Source of the DNA: JBGTCY01 sp041748615
Lineage (GTDB): Bacteria; Bacteroidota; Bacteroidia; Chitinophagales; CAIOSU01
Assembly: GCA_041748615.1 (NCBI GenBank)
Contig: JBGTCY010000006.1
Coordinates: forward strand, 1-16,857
Direction of reading: 5' to 3'
Length of the DNA: 16,857 nt
Position numbers and translations under genes: made by a program. This document shows, in pieces, positions 1 through 7,514 of this stretch; position 1 is the first letter of the stretch; the number at the start of each line of letters is the position of its first letter. The notes beneath the pieces are model-generated. The model was given only the letters and a program-made list of their open reading frames with translations. It searched no databases and was not told where the DNA came from.

Positions 1-1898
1 ATTGTGTTGTGATAAATCCGGCTTCCCGATGAAGTGAAGTTATAGATTCCATAAACCGGTCCAGTCCCGTTGAAATTATAAATCGCGTTGTTAACGACTT
101 TATTTTCTAAGCCTGCCAAAGTGTTCGAACTTGAAAAATAAATGCCGTGTGCCGAACCGGTGAGCATTGATGCAGCGCCATGAGTGTTGTGAATTCTGTT
201 TTTTTCAATCAGGTTATTCTGAGTCCTGATGTCAAGAAAAATCCCGTAGAAAGTCCCAACAGAGCTTCTGGTTGAGCGATTGATATTATTGCCCGAAAGG
301 ATATTACTTTCACAATCAATTAAATAAATACCATAAGAATAAAAGTTGGTGATTAAATTCCCGTTAACGATGTTATTGATGGATTTGGAAAGTTGTGTTC
401 CATTGAGTCTGATTCCGTAAAATCCACCGATGATGGTATTATTTTCAATCGTGAGTTGCTTTGCATTATTACCTGCTCCCGCATCAGAGATTGGAGATGA
501 AGTGGAGATAATCCCGGCTGAATTTGATGACTGCATGCTGGTGACAGCCGATAAGTCAATCACGCAATTTTTAATGAAATTACTGTCAGCGGCATTGGTT
601 AGCCTGATTCCCCAACCATAAGTATTGCTGTTTGAAACTATCGTCACATCATTTAAAATATAATGCTTCCCTCCGTTAATTAAAATTACATGCCGGTTGT
701 TCAGGTCGGGAGTTGCGGAAATCGTTTCGCCATTTCCGTTAATCGTAATCGTATTGGTTGCGCTTGCACCGTTGATGACGGGAAGCGTAATTTGTTCATT
801 GAAAGGTCCGTCAGTCAGATTTAAAATAACCGGACCGGAGGTGCCGCAGGTTGACAAAGAAAATATCGCATCACTGATTGAATTAAAATCAGGATTGACG
901 CCACCAACATTGTAAGTTCCGCTCAACGCGGAACACAAAACAACAGCAAGGGTATCGTTCGAATTTTGACTGTCTGACATCCCGTTTGGGTTTGCAGTCC
1001 AAACTCTCAAATCCGTCAACCCGGACGGGAAATTGAAATCTCCAATCATCACAGGCGCTGACACCTGACCGGATAAGAGGGTTCCTGTCCATTGATATGT
1101 AGTCTGATTCGTACCATTGATACTCCATTCAATATCAACATTAGTAATCGTGTCAGAACCGAAATTTTGAATCCGGACAATGACATCCTGCAATCCGGCA
1201 GTGATTGGATTCACCGGAGCATCAATCACTGCGATACCCGCATCGCTATTTTGTAAGACTTCAAATTGGAAATCATCTATCGCGATATCACTCAATGCTC
1301 CATTTCCTGTTACCCCTCTGATGCGCAGAATCACAGTATCACCGACATAAGCATTCAGACTGACATTCTTTTTTTGCCAAGCATCAGTGTTATCAGTAAA
1401 GGAAGGAATAATGTCATTAATAAAGTTATTTCCTCCATCGGTTGAAATATCCACATGTAGGGTTCCAACATTATTTCCGTACAAATGATACCAAAAGCTG
1501 GCAGTCAAATTAGGAACCACGCTCAGGTCAATCTCAGGCGTCAGCAATGCCGCAGTTTGATTAAAGCATGAGGAGGCTTCCACATAAAGATACTTTCCCG
1601 GGGGAATGCCCGGATTGTGGTCCATGGAAGGTCCTGTATTCGGTGTTGGAGTTGCCCCGTTGTTCGTTGTCCAGTCCACATCATCATTCGCTGCATTGAC
1701 CCATCCGTTAGCTAATGTGCAGGGGTCGCCACAATTGGTTCCGCACAGGTTGAATGATTCAAAATTTTCAACGCGGGGAAACGTATTGATGATTTGTGAA
1801 AATGAAGTGACGGTTGCGGATAAAATCATCATCACCATCAAACTCATTTTGAATGTTGATTTGAAACATTCCGTAATTGTAGTCTTGTAATTCATCAT
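1..1898 (-). CDS. Secreted beta-helix repeat protein (C-terminus beyond the left edge)
   Basis: I read this frame directly on the - strand: it is open from the ATG at 1898 to base 1, so at least 632 residues are present and no stop is reached. Residues 1-35 look like a signal peptide with a hydrophobic run (MSLMVMMILSATVTSF) and cleavage near SFSQ. Residues 36-213 resemble a MAM/jelly-roll 'choice-of-anchor' domain ('TPEIDLSVVPNLTASFWYHL', then 'GDTVILRIRGVTGNG' and 'DIAIDDFQFE'). Residues 214-325 look like a CARDB-type Ig-like domain ('VIVRIQNFGSDTI'). From about 326 onward the sequence is a right-handed parallel beta-helix, with repeated N-rich coils such as NNIVNGNLITNF and NNLIEKNRIHN. 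Proteins of this build in Bacteroidota are exported, usually by T9SS, and are surface adhesins or polysaccharide-active proteins. The sorting tail, if any, lies outside the window. No catalytic residues can be assigned. Tandem ATGs at 1898 and 1895 both fit; the upstream one was chosen. Confidence 0.85.
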   Translation of the reverse strand, partial: MMNYKTTITECFKSTFKMSLMVMMILSATVTSFSQIINTFPRVENFESFNLCGTNCGDPCTLANGWVNAANDDVDWTTNNGATPTPNTGPSMDHNPGIPPGKYLYVEASSCFNQTAALLTPEIDLSVVPNLTASFWYHLYGNNVGTLHVDISTDGGNNFINDIIPSFTDNTDAWQKKNVSLNAYVGDTVILRIRGVTGNGALSDIAIDDFQFEVLQNSDAGIAVIDAPVNPITAGLQDVIVRIQNFGSDTITNVDIEWSINGTNQTTYQWTGTLLSGQVSAPVMIGDFNFPSGLTDLRVWTANPNGMSDSQNSNDTLAVVLCSALSGTYNVGGVNPDFNSISDAIFSLSTCGTSGPVILNLTDGPFNEQITLPVINGASATNTITINGNGETISATPDLNNRHVILINGGKHYILNDVTIVSNSNTYGWGIRLTNAADSNFIKNCVIDLSAVTSMQSSNSAGIISTSSPISDAGAGNNAKQLTIENNTIIGGFYGIRLNGTQLSKSINNIVNGNLITNFYSYGIYLIDCESNILSGNNINRSTRSSVGTFYGIFLDIRTQNNLIEKNRIHNTHGAASMLTGSAHGIYFSSSNTLAGLENKVVNNAIYNFNGTGPVYGIYNFTSSGSRIYHNT

Positions 1899-1915
1899 AA
1901 AATAGTTTAAGGATT

Positions 1916-1923
1916 CAAATATA
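1916..1923 (-). promoter_or_regulatory. Candidate -7 promoter box for the beta-helix gene
   Basis: On the - strand the octamer TATATTTG matches the Bacteroidota -7 consensus TAnnTTTG exactly and lies 17 bases upstream of the ATG, implying a very short leader. A TTTG lies upstream at 1951-1948, but the 24-base spacer is longer than the usual roughly 19-21, so the -33 part is doubtful. Confidence 0.4.
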
Positions 1924-2010
1924 GATAATGCACCTTGGGAATAATAGCAAAAGGGAATAATAATCATTTAAAAGTGAACGCTTTAACGACCTCATGTGGA
2001 TAAAACCTTT

Positions 2011-2017
2011 TACTTTG
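2011..2017 (+). promoter_or_regulatory. Weak candidate -7 box for the ParA-like gene
   Basis: TACTTTG resembles TAnnTTTG but is one base short. It lies 41 bases before the ATG at 2059. Its position inside the GTG-initiated extension (1996-2058) argues that the extension is not translated. No clear -33 element was found. Confidence 0.3.
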
Positions 2018-2058
2018 TGCCAAAAGGTATCCGAAATTTACTTCAAAACAAAGGAATC

Positions 2059-2706
2059 ATGACAAAAGTAATTTCATTCATCAGCCGCAAAGGCGGTACG
2101 GGCAAAACTACGAATGCCATCAATGTTGCAACCACCCTCAAGAAAATGGGTAAAGAAGTCGTGTTGATTGAGACGGATGTTAATTATTCCCTCAGCGCGG
2201 TCAGAAAAAATGAATTAAGCGGCAGATATACCAAAAATCACAGCCAGCTTGATTTGGTGCAAACGGAAGAAACCAGCGTTGTGAAACTCATCAAACTGTA
2301 TCAGAAAAGTAGTTCTGTAGATTATATCATTGTTGACAGCGCTGCGAACACCAGCGATTATGCCACCCATCGAATCTCAGCACATAGCAACCTCGTTGTG
2401 GTGACAACCAGTTTATCCATGAATGATGTGATGGTTGCGCAAAAAACATTAAAAGATATTGCACCGGCATTCGATGATAATCCCGCGCTAAAAGTTGTCT
2501 TATTACCAAACCGCATTCACAGCATGACCTCACAGGAAACCATCAACAAAACATTGGAACACCTGAACACCCCGATTCTTGACACCTTCATCCCCACCAA
2601 AAAAATATTCACGTTTATCAGCACTTTTCAGCCGGCAGAAGGCTATGATGCGGTTGTCAAAAAATTATTAAAGCTGGTGGAAGAAGTACCGGAATTTGCT
2701 CACTGA
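2059..2706 (+). CDS. Solitary ParA/MinD-type P-loop ATPase
   Basis: A 215-residue protein of the ParA/MinD/Soj family, deviant Walker-A ATPases that dimerise on ATP and position DNA, proteins or complexes in the cell. The deviant Walker A motif is at residues 11-18 (KGGTGKTT), with the signature lysine K11 and phosphate-binding K16. The following strand holds VVLIETD (D40, Walker A'), and YIIVDSAANTSD matches the Walker B region, although the usual DTPP is replaced by DSAA. The frame can be extended upstream to a GTG at 1996, but AAGGA at 2051-2055 precedes the ATG at 2059, and the protein then starts as family members do (MTKVISFISRKGG). There is no parB, parS-like repeat or replication gene nearby, so a plasmid-partition role is not supported. 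The protein is somewhat shorter than chromosomal Soj (about 250-260 residues). The cargo is unknown. Confidence 0.85.
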   Translation: MTKVISFISRKGGTGKTTNAINVATTLKKMGKEVVLIETDVNYSLSAVRKNELSGRYTKNHSQLDLVQTEETSVVKLIKLYQKSSSVDYIIVDSAANTSDYATHRISAHSNLVVVTTSLSMNDVMVAQKTLKDIAPAFDDNPALKVVLLPNRIHSMTSQETINKTLEHLNTPILDTFIPTKKIFTFISTFQPAEGYDAVVKKLLKLVEEVPEFAH

Positions 2707-2758
2707 GAAAAAGAATATTGTTCTGAATAACATCTGCAATTTTAAATCCTGCATTAGC

Positions 2759-2786
2759 AGATATGAGACTTTAGATATTAGATGCA
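2759..2786 (+). repeat. AT-rich heptamer array, copy 1 (four units)
   Basis: Four contiguous 7-base units beginning AG run from 2759: AGATATG, AGACTTT, AGATATT, AGATGCA. They lie in the 184-base gap between the ParA-like gene and the thioesterase gene. The same unit recurs at 5803-5873 and 14300-14320. Confidence 0.6.
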
Positions 2787-2814
2787 TTGAAGTTATTTGG
2801 GAAACGTGCCATAT

Positions 2815-2837
2815 CTATGTTTCCTATGTGCCTATGT
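2815..2837 (+). repeat. Short CTATGT direct repeats
   Basis: CTATGT occurs three times, at 2815, 2824 and 2832, at spacings of 9 and 8 bases in the intergenic region downstream of the ParA-like gene. No coding potential or strong fold is evident; it looks like a remnant of a degenerate short tandem repeat. Confidence 0.45.
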
Positions 2838-2853
2838 GGTAGTATTTTACAAC

Positions 2854-2880
2854 AGATTCCATGTAAGCGGAATTTATTTT
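2854..2880 (+). terminator. Possible terminator after the ParA-like gene
   Basis: AGATTCC (2854-2860) pairs with GGAATTT (2869-2875), including one G-T wobble, around an 8-base loop, and ATTTT follows. The stem is AT-rich and weak, and it lies about 150 bases past the stop codon, so this is tentative. Confidence 0.3.
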
Positions 2881-2890
2881 GACAAGGTTT

Positions 2891-3322
2891 CTAAGGATTT
2901 TTCAACTCAATCACCGCAAGTGTAATTCTGCTCACACACACTAATTTACCATCATCATTCGTGATTTTTATTTCCCAGACCTGTGTTGTTTTTCCAATGT
3001 GCAGCGGCTTTGCCACTCCCTCAACAAAACTGCTTTTAACCGGGCGAATGTGGTTGGCATTAATTTCCAAACCGACCACTGCCTGATGTCCGATATCCAC
3101 ACACATCGTTCCCGCTACACTACCAAGTGATTCCGCCAACGCGACTGATGCACCGCCATGTAAAATGCCATAAGGTTGCGTAGTGCGCTGGTCAACAGGC
3201 ATCCGGGCTTTCACAAAATCTTCTCCCACCTCAGTGATTTCAATTCCCAAATGTCCCGGCATACACCGGCTTCCGCCATGTGTTAATACCTCCTTTGTTG
3301 CTGGTGATTTCCAAATTGACAT
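2891..3322 (-). CDS. Hotdog-fold acyl-CoA thioesterase, MenI/YdiI-like
   Basis: A 143-residue single hotdog domain of the PaaI/YdiI group that hydrolyses acyl-CoA thioesters in the cytoplasm. It closely follows the pattern of E. coli YdiI (MenI), the 1,4-dihydroxy-2-naphthoyl-CoA hydrolase of menaquinone synthesis. It shares the N-terminal MxIWK, the block MPVDQRTTQPYGILHGGASV with H55-G56-G57, the catalytic E64 in ALAESLGSVAG, then VVGLEINANHIRP and KPLHIGKTTQVWEI. A menaquinone role suits this phylum, but no other men genes are in the window and the family includes broader-specificity enzymes, so no symbol is given. The frame extends upstream to a TTG at 3358. The ATG at 3322 was chosen because YdiI proteins begin at this point and an A-rich stretch precedes it. 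The gene is convergent with the ParA-like gene and divergent from msrB. Confidence 0.88.
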   Translation of the reverse strand: MSIWKSPATKEVLTHGGSRCMPGHLGIEITEVGEDFVKARMPVDQRTTQPYGILHGGASVALAESLGSVAGTMCVDIGHQAVVGLEINANHIRPVKSSFVEGVAKPLHIGKTTQVWEIKITNDDGKLVCVSRITLAVIELKNP

Positions 3323-3465
3323 GTTGCTATTTTTTTTGACAACATTAAGCGATTTCAAATCAACACAAAAACTATTTGTGAGCTATTAGAATACATCACT
3401 GAAAAAATCGTGTACTATTTTTTACATCCTTTTGAAATAAAATTTCCGCTCACACCGAAGCAAAC

Positions 3466-3473
3466 TAACTTTG
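3466..3473 (+). promoter_or_regulatory. Candidate -7 promoter box for msrB
   Basis: TAACTTTG matches TAnnTTTG exactly and ends 24 bases before the msrB ATG. The TTG that could otherwise serve as an upstream start (3471) lies inside this box, which supports initiation at 3498. TTTC at 3443-3446 is at -33-like spacing (19 bases) but mismatches TTTG. Confidence 0.5.
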
Positions 3474-3497
3474 CCTTCTTCAATAAAATTTACAATC

Positions 3498-3944
3498 ATG
3501 AACTGGAATGATGTGATACATTATGCAACCAAGGGCAATCTGAAACCAGACCATCGCTTAGACAAAAGTGAGGAAGCATGGAAAGCGATTCTCACAGCAG
3601 AGGAGTTTCGTGTCACAAGGCAAAAAGGCACCGAGCGCGCCTTTGCCGGTGAATATTGCGAAGCGCATGAACCGGGTTTATACGCCTGTCGTTGCTGCGG
3701 CACTCAACTCTTCGACTCGAATCTGAAGTTTGACTCCGGCACCGGCTGGCCCAGTTTCACTGAGCCGGTGAAAGAAAATGTAATTCGCTACGAATCAGAC
3801 AACAGCTATGGGATGCAGCGCGTAGAGGTGTTATGCAATGTTTGTGATGGTCATCTGGGACATGTTTTTCCGGATGGACCACCGCCATCGGGACTGCGTT
3901 TCTGCATCAACTCCGTATCTATCAAACTTGTTGAAAAAAATTAA
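3498..3944 (+). CDS. msrB: Peptide-methionine (R)-S-oxide reductase MsrB
   Basis: A 148-residue cytoplasmic enzyme (no signal peptide) that reduces methionine-R-sulfoxide in oxidised proteins. Visible SelR-domain landmarks are TERAFAGEY, the zinc-site cysteines C64/C67 (YACRCCG) and C113/C116 (LCNVCDGHLGHVF), the substrate-pocket motif SGTGWPSF (80-87), and the catalytic cysteine C136 in RFCINS. C54 and C66 are extra cysteines that could serve for resolving the disulfide; this is inference. Length is normal for a stand-alone MsrB, and no MsrA fusion is present. The start was set at the ATG because the TTG-initiated extension overlaps the promoter box. A DUF2490 gene follows after 35 bases on the same strand and could be co-transcribed, though no functional link is known. 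Confidence 0.93.
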   Translation: MNWNDVIHYATKGNLKPDHRLDKSEEAWKAILTAEEFRVTRQKGTERAFAGEYCEAHEPGLYACRCCGTQLFDSNLKFDSGTGWPSFTEPVKENVIRYESDNSYGMQRVEVLCNVCDGHLGHVFPDGPPPSGLRFCINSVSIKLVEKN

Positions 3945-3979
3945 AAACCAAAGTAAAGCGACACCAAAATCAAGCAGCA

Positions 3980-4738
3980 TTGAATTGGAAACCGTTCATT
4001 TTATTTCTTTTAATTATATCCGGTTTTTCGGTTTTATCTCAAAACAAAACACACCTGCATCAAGCGCAGTTTTGGGGCGGATACATTACCTCGGTCAGAA
4101 TTCATTCGAAATTGTCCTTATGGAATGACGCGCATTATGTTCCCGGTTCTTTTTTAATCGGTCGGCATGGGATGTCCATTCATTTGAATGACCAGATTTT
4201 AGCGACCGGAGGTTACGCCTGGCTCTTTACCGCAACATCTTTTTCAAATAAACTCACCCGCTCCGAACATCGTCCCTGGGGACAGTTATCCTTTAATTTT
4301 CCGGTTGGCAAAAAATATCTGGTGACGCATCGCATCCGCTATGACGCCCGTTTCAGAAAAAACACGGATGCGGAAGCCCTCGCGCCCGGCTATGGATTCA
4401 ATCACCGGCTGCGCTTCATGACGGGCATTCGCAGACCACTCATCGGACCCGTTTTAGGAAAGAAAATTCCTTTTGTCGCTTTGGGAAATGAAGTGTTGCT
4501 GAATTTCGGTAAGAAAATTTACAACAATAATTTAGACCAAAACCGCACCTGGCTCATGTTGGGATATGAAATTGAAAACACCACTTTTCAGTTTGGCTAC
4601 ATGTATCGTTTTGTTCCTTCCTCAACTCCGTTTACTTATCAGCATTTTCATGGAGCAACCATTTGGGTGAGCCAGGTTTTCACCACCAAAAAGAAAAGGG
4701 AAAAATATGCGGAAGAAATGTTGCACCGGACACCCTAA
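3980..4738 (+). CDS. DUF2490 family protein, probably exported
   Basis: A 252-residue protein with a clear signal peptide (NWKPFILFLLIISGFSVLSQ, cleavage about residue 20). The body is rich in alternating aromatic/hydrophobic strands (FWGGYITSVRIHSKLSLWNDAHYV, HRIRYDARFRK, FGYMYRFVPSS), and the end is basic. This is the pattern of DUF2490 proteins of Bacteroidota, which are predicted to form an outer-membrane beta-barrel-like structure. The biochemical function is unknown. There is no ATG between the msrB stop and the signal peptide, so the only sensible start is TTG at 3980, giving MNWKPF; this is unusual and leaves the exact start uncertain. It follows msrB by 35 bases, so it may be read from the msrB promoter. 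The family call rests on overall resemblance from memory and has not been searched. Confidence 0.7.
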   Translation: MNWKPFILFLLIISGFSVLSQNKTHLHQAQFWGGYITSVRIHSKLSLWNDAHYVPGSFLIGRHGMSIHLNDQILATGGYAWLFTATSFSNKLTRSEHRPWGQLSFNFPVGKKYLVTHRIRYDARFRKNTDAEALAPGYGFNHRLRFMTGIRRPLIGPVLGKKIPFVALGNEVLLNFGKKIYNNNLDQNRTWLMLGYEIENTTFQFGYMYRFVPSSTPFTYQHFHGATIWVSQVFTTKKKREKYAEEMLHRTP

Positions 4739-4807
4739 GTTTGTGCGGTTGAAATTTAATAGCTCAATCATAGAACTCTGTAATCTTTACTGCGTATAGC
4801 GATAGTC

Positions 4808-5779
4808 ATGAAATATTTATTTGCAGCCTGCATCAGCGCCTTCTTGTTTACTTCATGCAGTAAAGCATCCTTCAGAATTTCCGTCACGCTCCCGCCTGTG
4901 ATTTCCGTTCCTGAAGATGTACATTCATTTATCATTCTCAACAATGTAACGGACAGCAACAGCCCGGATGATTTATTGAAAAAAGTATTGAAAGGTCAGA
5001 TACCCAACGGAAATTTAATCGCAGCCGAACAGACCATTACAGGGTTATTACGCTCGTTTGACGATTCAAAATATTACAAAGGAATCGTGTTCCGCGAAAT
5101 AAATCTCAGAAACAAAGCTCATCTGCCGGATTGGAATAAAATTGATTCCATCTGCAACACCAACCTTTCACAGGGAGTCATCGAAATCGCAACATTCCGC
5201 TCACAGGCTCCGGTAGGCGGTGTGGTGCTTGACAATGTATTAGGCAAAACCAACAGCACCCTGAGCGGTTCGGGATTTTTTAATATTTACCTGCCGGGCT
5301 ATCAGTCTTACCTGGAGCGGCTCGAAACATCGGGTTTTTATAACATTCCGATTTCCGGCAACATCCATCCGTTAAATGTCCTCAACGATGTCTTGCGAAA
5401 ACAAGAGTATTACGGTGCTTTGGGTTTCACGGTCGGAAGAAAAATGGGCGAATCCATGATTTCAACATGGCATTGGGTTAACAGGCAGTATTATAAAAAA
5501 GGCAGCCGCGAATTGAAAATGGCGAAGAACCTGATTCGAAAAGGTCATTGGGATTTAGCTGAAAAACAATTACAATCCGGACTGAAGCATCCGAGCCGAA
5601 AAGTTAAAGGCCGAACAATGTTCAATATGGCTTTGGTGTTTGAAGGTCAGGGGCATTTAAACAAAGCAATTGAAATGGCTGAAAGAAGCGCTTTCGAAGG
5701 AACCACCCGCCCGGCTTATGACTATATCAATGTTCTAAAAAGAAGATTGAACCAACAATCATTGATTTATTTTCCATAA
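4808..5779 (+). CDS. DUF6340-like lipoprotein with C-terminal TPR-like helices
   Basis: A 323-residue lipoprotein: MKYLFAACISAFLFTSC is a type II signal peptide with the lipid-modified cysteine at residue 17. The middle contains 'VHSFIILNN' and 'VIEIATFRSQ' segments typical of a group of Bacteroidota lipoproteins (DUF6340). The C-terminal third (about 235-305) is helical and TPR-like: KGHWDLAEKQLQSGL, GRTMFNMALVFEGQGHLNKAIEMAERSAF. The probable location is the periplasmic face of an outer or inner membrane. The role is unknown; TPR helices suggest it binds another protein. The ATG was chosen because it starts the signal peptide directly. The gene stands alone (69 bases from the upstream gene), and the heptamer-repeat region lies just downstream. 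Confidence 0.75.
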   Translation: MKYLFAACISAFLFTSCSKASFRISVTLPPVISVPEDVHSFIILNNVTDSNSPDDLLKKVLKGQIPNGNLIAAEQTITGLLRSFDDSKYYKGIVFREINLRNKAHLPDWNKIDSICNTNLSQGVIEIATFRSQAPVGGVVLDNVLGKTNSTLSGSGFFNIYLPGYQSYLERLETSGFYNIPISGNIHPLNVLNDVLRKQEYYGALGFTVGRKMGESMISTWHWVNRQYYKKGSRELKMAKNLIRKGHWDLAEKQLQSGLKHPSRKVKGRTMFNMALVFEGQGHLNKAIEMAERSAFEGTTRPAYDYINVLKRRLNQQSLIYFP

Positions 5780-5792
5780 TAAAAAGAATCAC

Positions 5793-5873
5793 ATCTGTTA
5801 TCAGATATTAGATGATAGATTTTGGAAATTCATCTAAAATCTAACAACATCTACAATCTCAAGTCTAAAATCT
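5793..5873. repeat. AT-rich heptamer array, copy 2, in inverted arrangement
   Basis: Three + strand units (AGATATT 5803, AGATGAT 5810, AGATTTT 5817) face - strand units at 5829-5842 and 5846-5873 (read on + as TTCATCT, AAAATCT, then AACATCT, ACAATCT, CAAGTCT, AAAATCT). The two halves create a perfect 8-base inverted repeat, TAGATTTT 5816-5823 with AAAATCTA 5836-5843. A smaller hairpin, ATCTG 5793-5797 with CAGAT 5802-5806, lies at the edge. It begins 14 bases after the DUF6340-like stop codon and could act as its transcript end. Confidence 0.65.
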
Positions 5874-6016
5874 ACCATTTACCATCTCCCCACCCAATCA
5901 GGAACGATTTTTGCTCCTACCAATCTCTGAAATTGCCCACTATTACAGACGATTCCCAAATCGCTGTTTTTACATTACCACTTGATTGAAAATTTGATGA
6001 AATAATTTTACCGCTG

Positions 6017-7339
6017 ATGTTCCGATGGTCCTTTTTCTTTTGTTGTTGTCTCTTCTGCACCACTGCAATCAATGCACAGCTTTCCGGAATTCCATTAGTG
6101 GACAGCCTCATGAAATCCGCTTTGCCGGAAACCGGAACTTCCGCATTGGTCATTATCAAAGACGGAAAAACCGTTTTCAATAAAAACTATGCTGCACAAC
6201 AAACCACCAATGAAAAAATCAGAATCTCCAACGCGGGCAAATGGCTCGCTGCCGCAACATTACTAACGCTTGTAGATGACGGCTTGATTGCGTTGGATGA
6301 TGAAATCGGGAAATTCTTTCCCCAACTCAAAGGCGAATCCGCTGCCATTACCCTGCGTCAACTGCTTTCACACACCAGCGGGCTGCCGCCAAATTCTGTT
6401 TTCATCAAAGACGTGTCCATCAATCTTGCGCAATCCGTTGACAGCATCTTTCGAAAAGTCAGCCTTGCCAATTCTCCCGGCACCCAATTCAGCTATGGCG
6501 GAATTTCTTATCAAATTGCCGGCAGACTTGCGGAGGTCGTCAGCGGCAAAGATTGGGAAACGCTCTTCAAAGAAAAAATTGCCGTTCCCTGCGAGATGAC
6601 TCAAACCGATTTCGGCAACAAAAAAAATAAAGATATTGGCGAAGGCGCTTATTCCACCGCAACCGATTATTCCAATTTTCTGCTCATGCTCTTGAATAAT
6701 GGTGTTTACAAAGGAAAAAGAGTACTCTCCGCGCAAATGATTCAGGAAATGCTCACTGACCAAACCAGCCAATTAGATTTGGGTTATACGCCTTATCGTT
6801 TCAAGTCCGTCAGGCAATCAAAATTTTACGGCTTGGGGGTATGGCTCGACCGCATCACGGTGGACGGCAATCAAACCACTGAAGCCGGTTGCCCCGGAGC
6901 GAAAGGTTTTTTTCCCTGGATGAATCTTTGCAAAAATCTCGCGGGTGTCTATGCTTTCTATACCGACATCAGCCGCGTGAAACCACTCATTGAAAAAACA
7001 AAATCCATCATTGACGAATCATTCGCTGCGCATTGCATTGATTACCGCACTGAAAATGCTCCTCAAAAGGAAAATCAAATCTTCACGCTTGAACAAAACT
7101 TTCCTAACCCTGCCGCGCAGTTGACACAGATTGCCTTCCGGATTGACCGTGAAGCGTTCGTCAATCTCAAACTCTTTGACCCGCTCGGCAATGAAATCAT
7201 GCTGCTGATGAACGCGAAAATGAAAGCCGGTGACTACTCCATTCCCGTGGATGCCTCCTCGCTCAAATCCGGAATTTACTTCTACCGCTTATTGGTCAAC
7301 GACCGTTCCGAAACAAAAAAACTGACGATTAAGAATTAG
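6017..7339 (+). CDS. Beta-lactamase-fold serine hydrolase homologue with T9SS tail; nucleophile apparently lost
   Basis: A 440-residue secreted protein: signal peptide 1-20 (cleavage near INA-Q), class C beta-lactamase/esterase-type domain about 25-335, and T9SS type A sorting domain 356-440 (FTLEQNFPNP at its start, SGIYFYRLL and KKLTIKN at its end). It resembles the serine-hydrolase subgroup with 'SASKW' and 'SYGGxSxQxAGR' motifs. Matching landmarks are KWLAAATLLTLVDDGLIALDDEI, LRQLLSHTSGLPP, FSYGGISYQIAGRLAEVVSGK (Y160) and CPGAKGFFPWM. At the SxxK position the sequence is N72-A-G-K75, so the expected serine is asparagine; the only serine nearby is S71, one residue early. It may be inactive or a binding protein. 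A TAATTTTA box at 6003-6010 (one mismatch to TAnnTTTG) with TTG at 5982 lies so close to the ATG that the transcript could be nearly leaderless. Confidence 0.85.
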   Translation: MFRWSFFFCCCLFCTTAINAQLSGIPLVDSLMKSALPETGTSALVIIKDGKTVFNKNYAAQQTTNEKIRISNAGKWLAAATLLTLVDDGLIALDDEIGKFFPQLKGESAAITLRQLLSHTSGLPPNSVFIKDVSINLAQSVDSIFRKVSLANSPGTQFSYGGISYQIAGRLAEVVSGKDWETLFKEKIAVPCEMTQTDFGNKKNKDIGEGAYSTATDYSNFLLMLLNNGVYKGKRVLSAQMIQEMLTDQTSQLDLGYTPYRFKSVRQSKFYGLGVWLDRITVDGNQTTEAGCPGAKGFFPWMNLCKNLAGVYAFYTDISRVKPLIEKTKSIIDESFAAHCIDYRTENAPQKENQIFTLEQNFPNPAAQLTQIAFRIDREAFVNLKLFDPLGNEIMLLMNAKMKAGDYSIPVDASSLKSGIYFYRLLVNDRSETKKLTIKN

Positions 7340-7388
7340 TTTCGGAACTCAAAAAAACGGATGCTTCGATTGCAAATGTTGGTGGCGC

Positions 7389-7464
7389 TTGCTCCGTTCG
7401 ACTATACCTTAATTCGCATTGGTAGCGTTGCTCGTCAGATGCGCCTTACCTTCGGGTTGAGCAA
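7389..7464. repeat. Possible nested small repeats between the hydrolase and valS
   Basis: The 175-base gap before valS is less AT-rich than other gaps. TTGCTC (7389-7394) and GAGCAA (7459-7464) form inverted ends. Inside, TACCTT occurs at 7405-7410 and again at 7447-7452, bracketing a 36-base segment that has its own inverted pair, CGCAT 7415-7419 and ATGCG 7439-7443. Removing one TACCTT copy plus that segment leaves a compact palindrome-ended unit, as expected if one small element inserted into another and duplicated six bases. No protein is convincingly encoded here. Confidence 0.4.
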
Positions 7465-7514
7465 AAAAAAGAATCTGAAATCAATCAACGATAACATTAA
7501 ATTGAAATCTAAAA

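Noticed and set aside
2059..2706. Plasmid partition locus
   Set aside because: No ParB gene, centromere-like repeats or replication initiator is present, and the surrounding genes are chromosomal housekeeping types.
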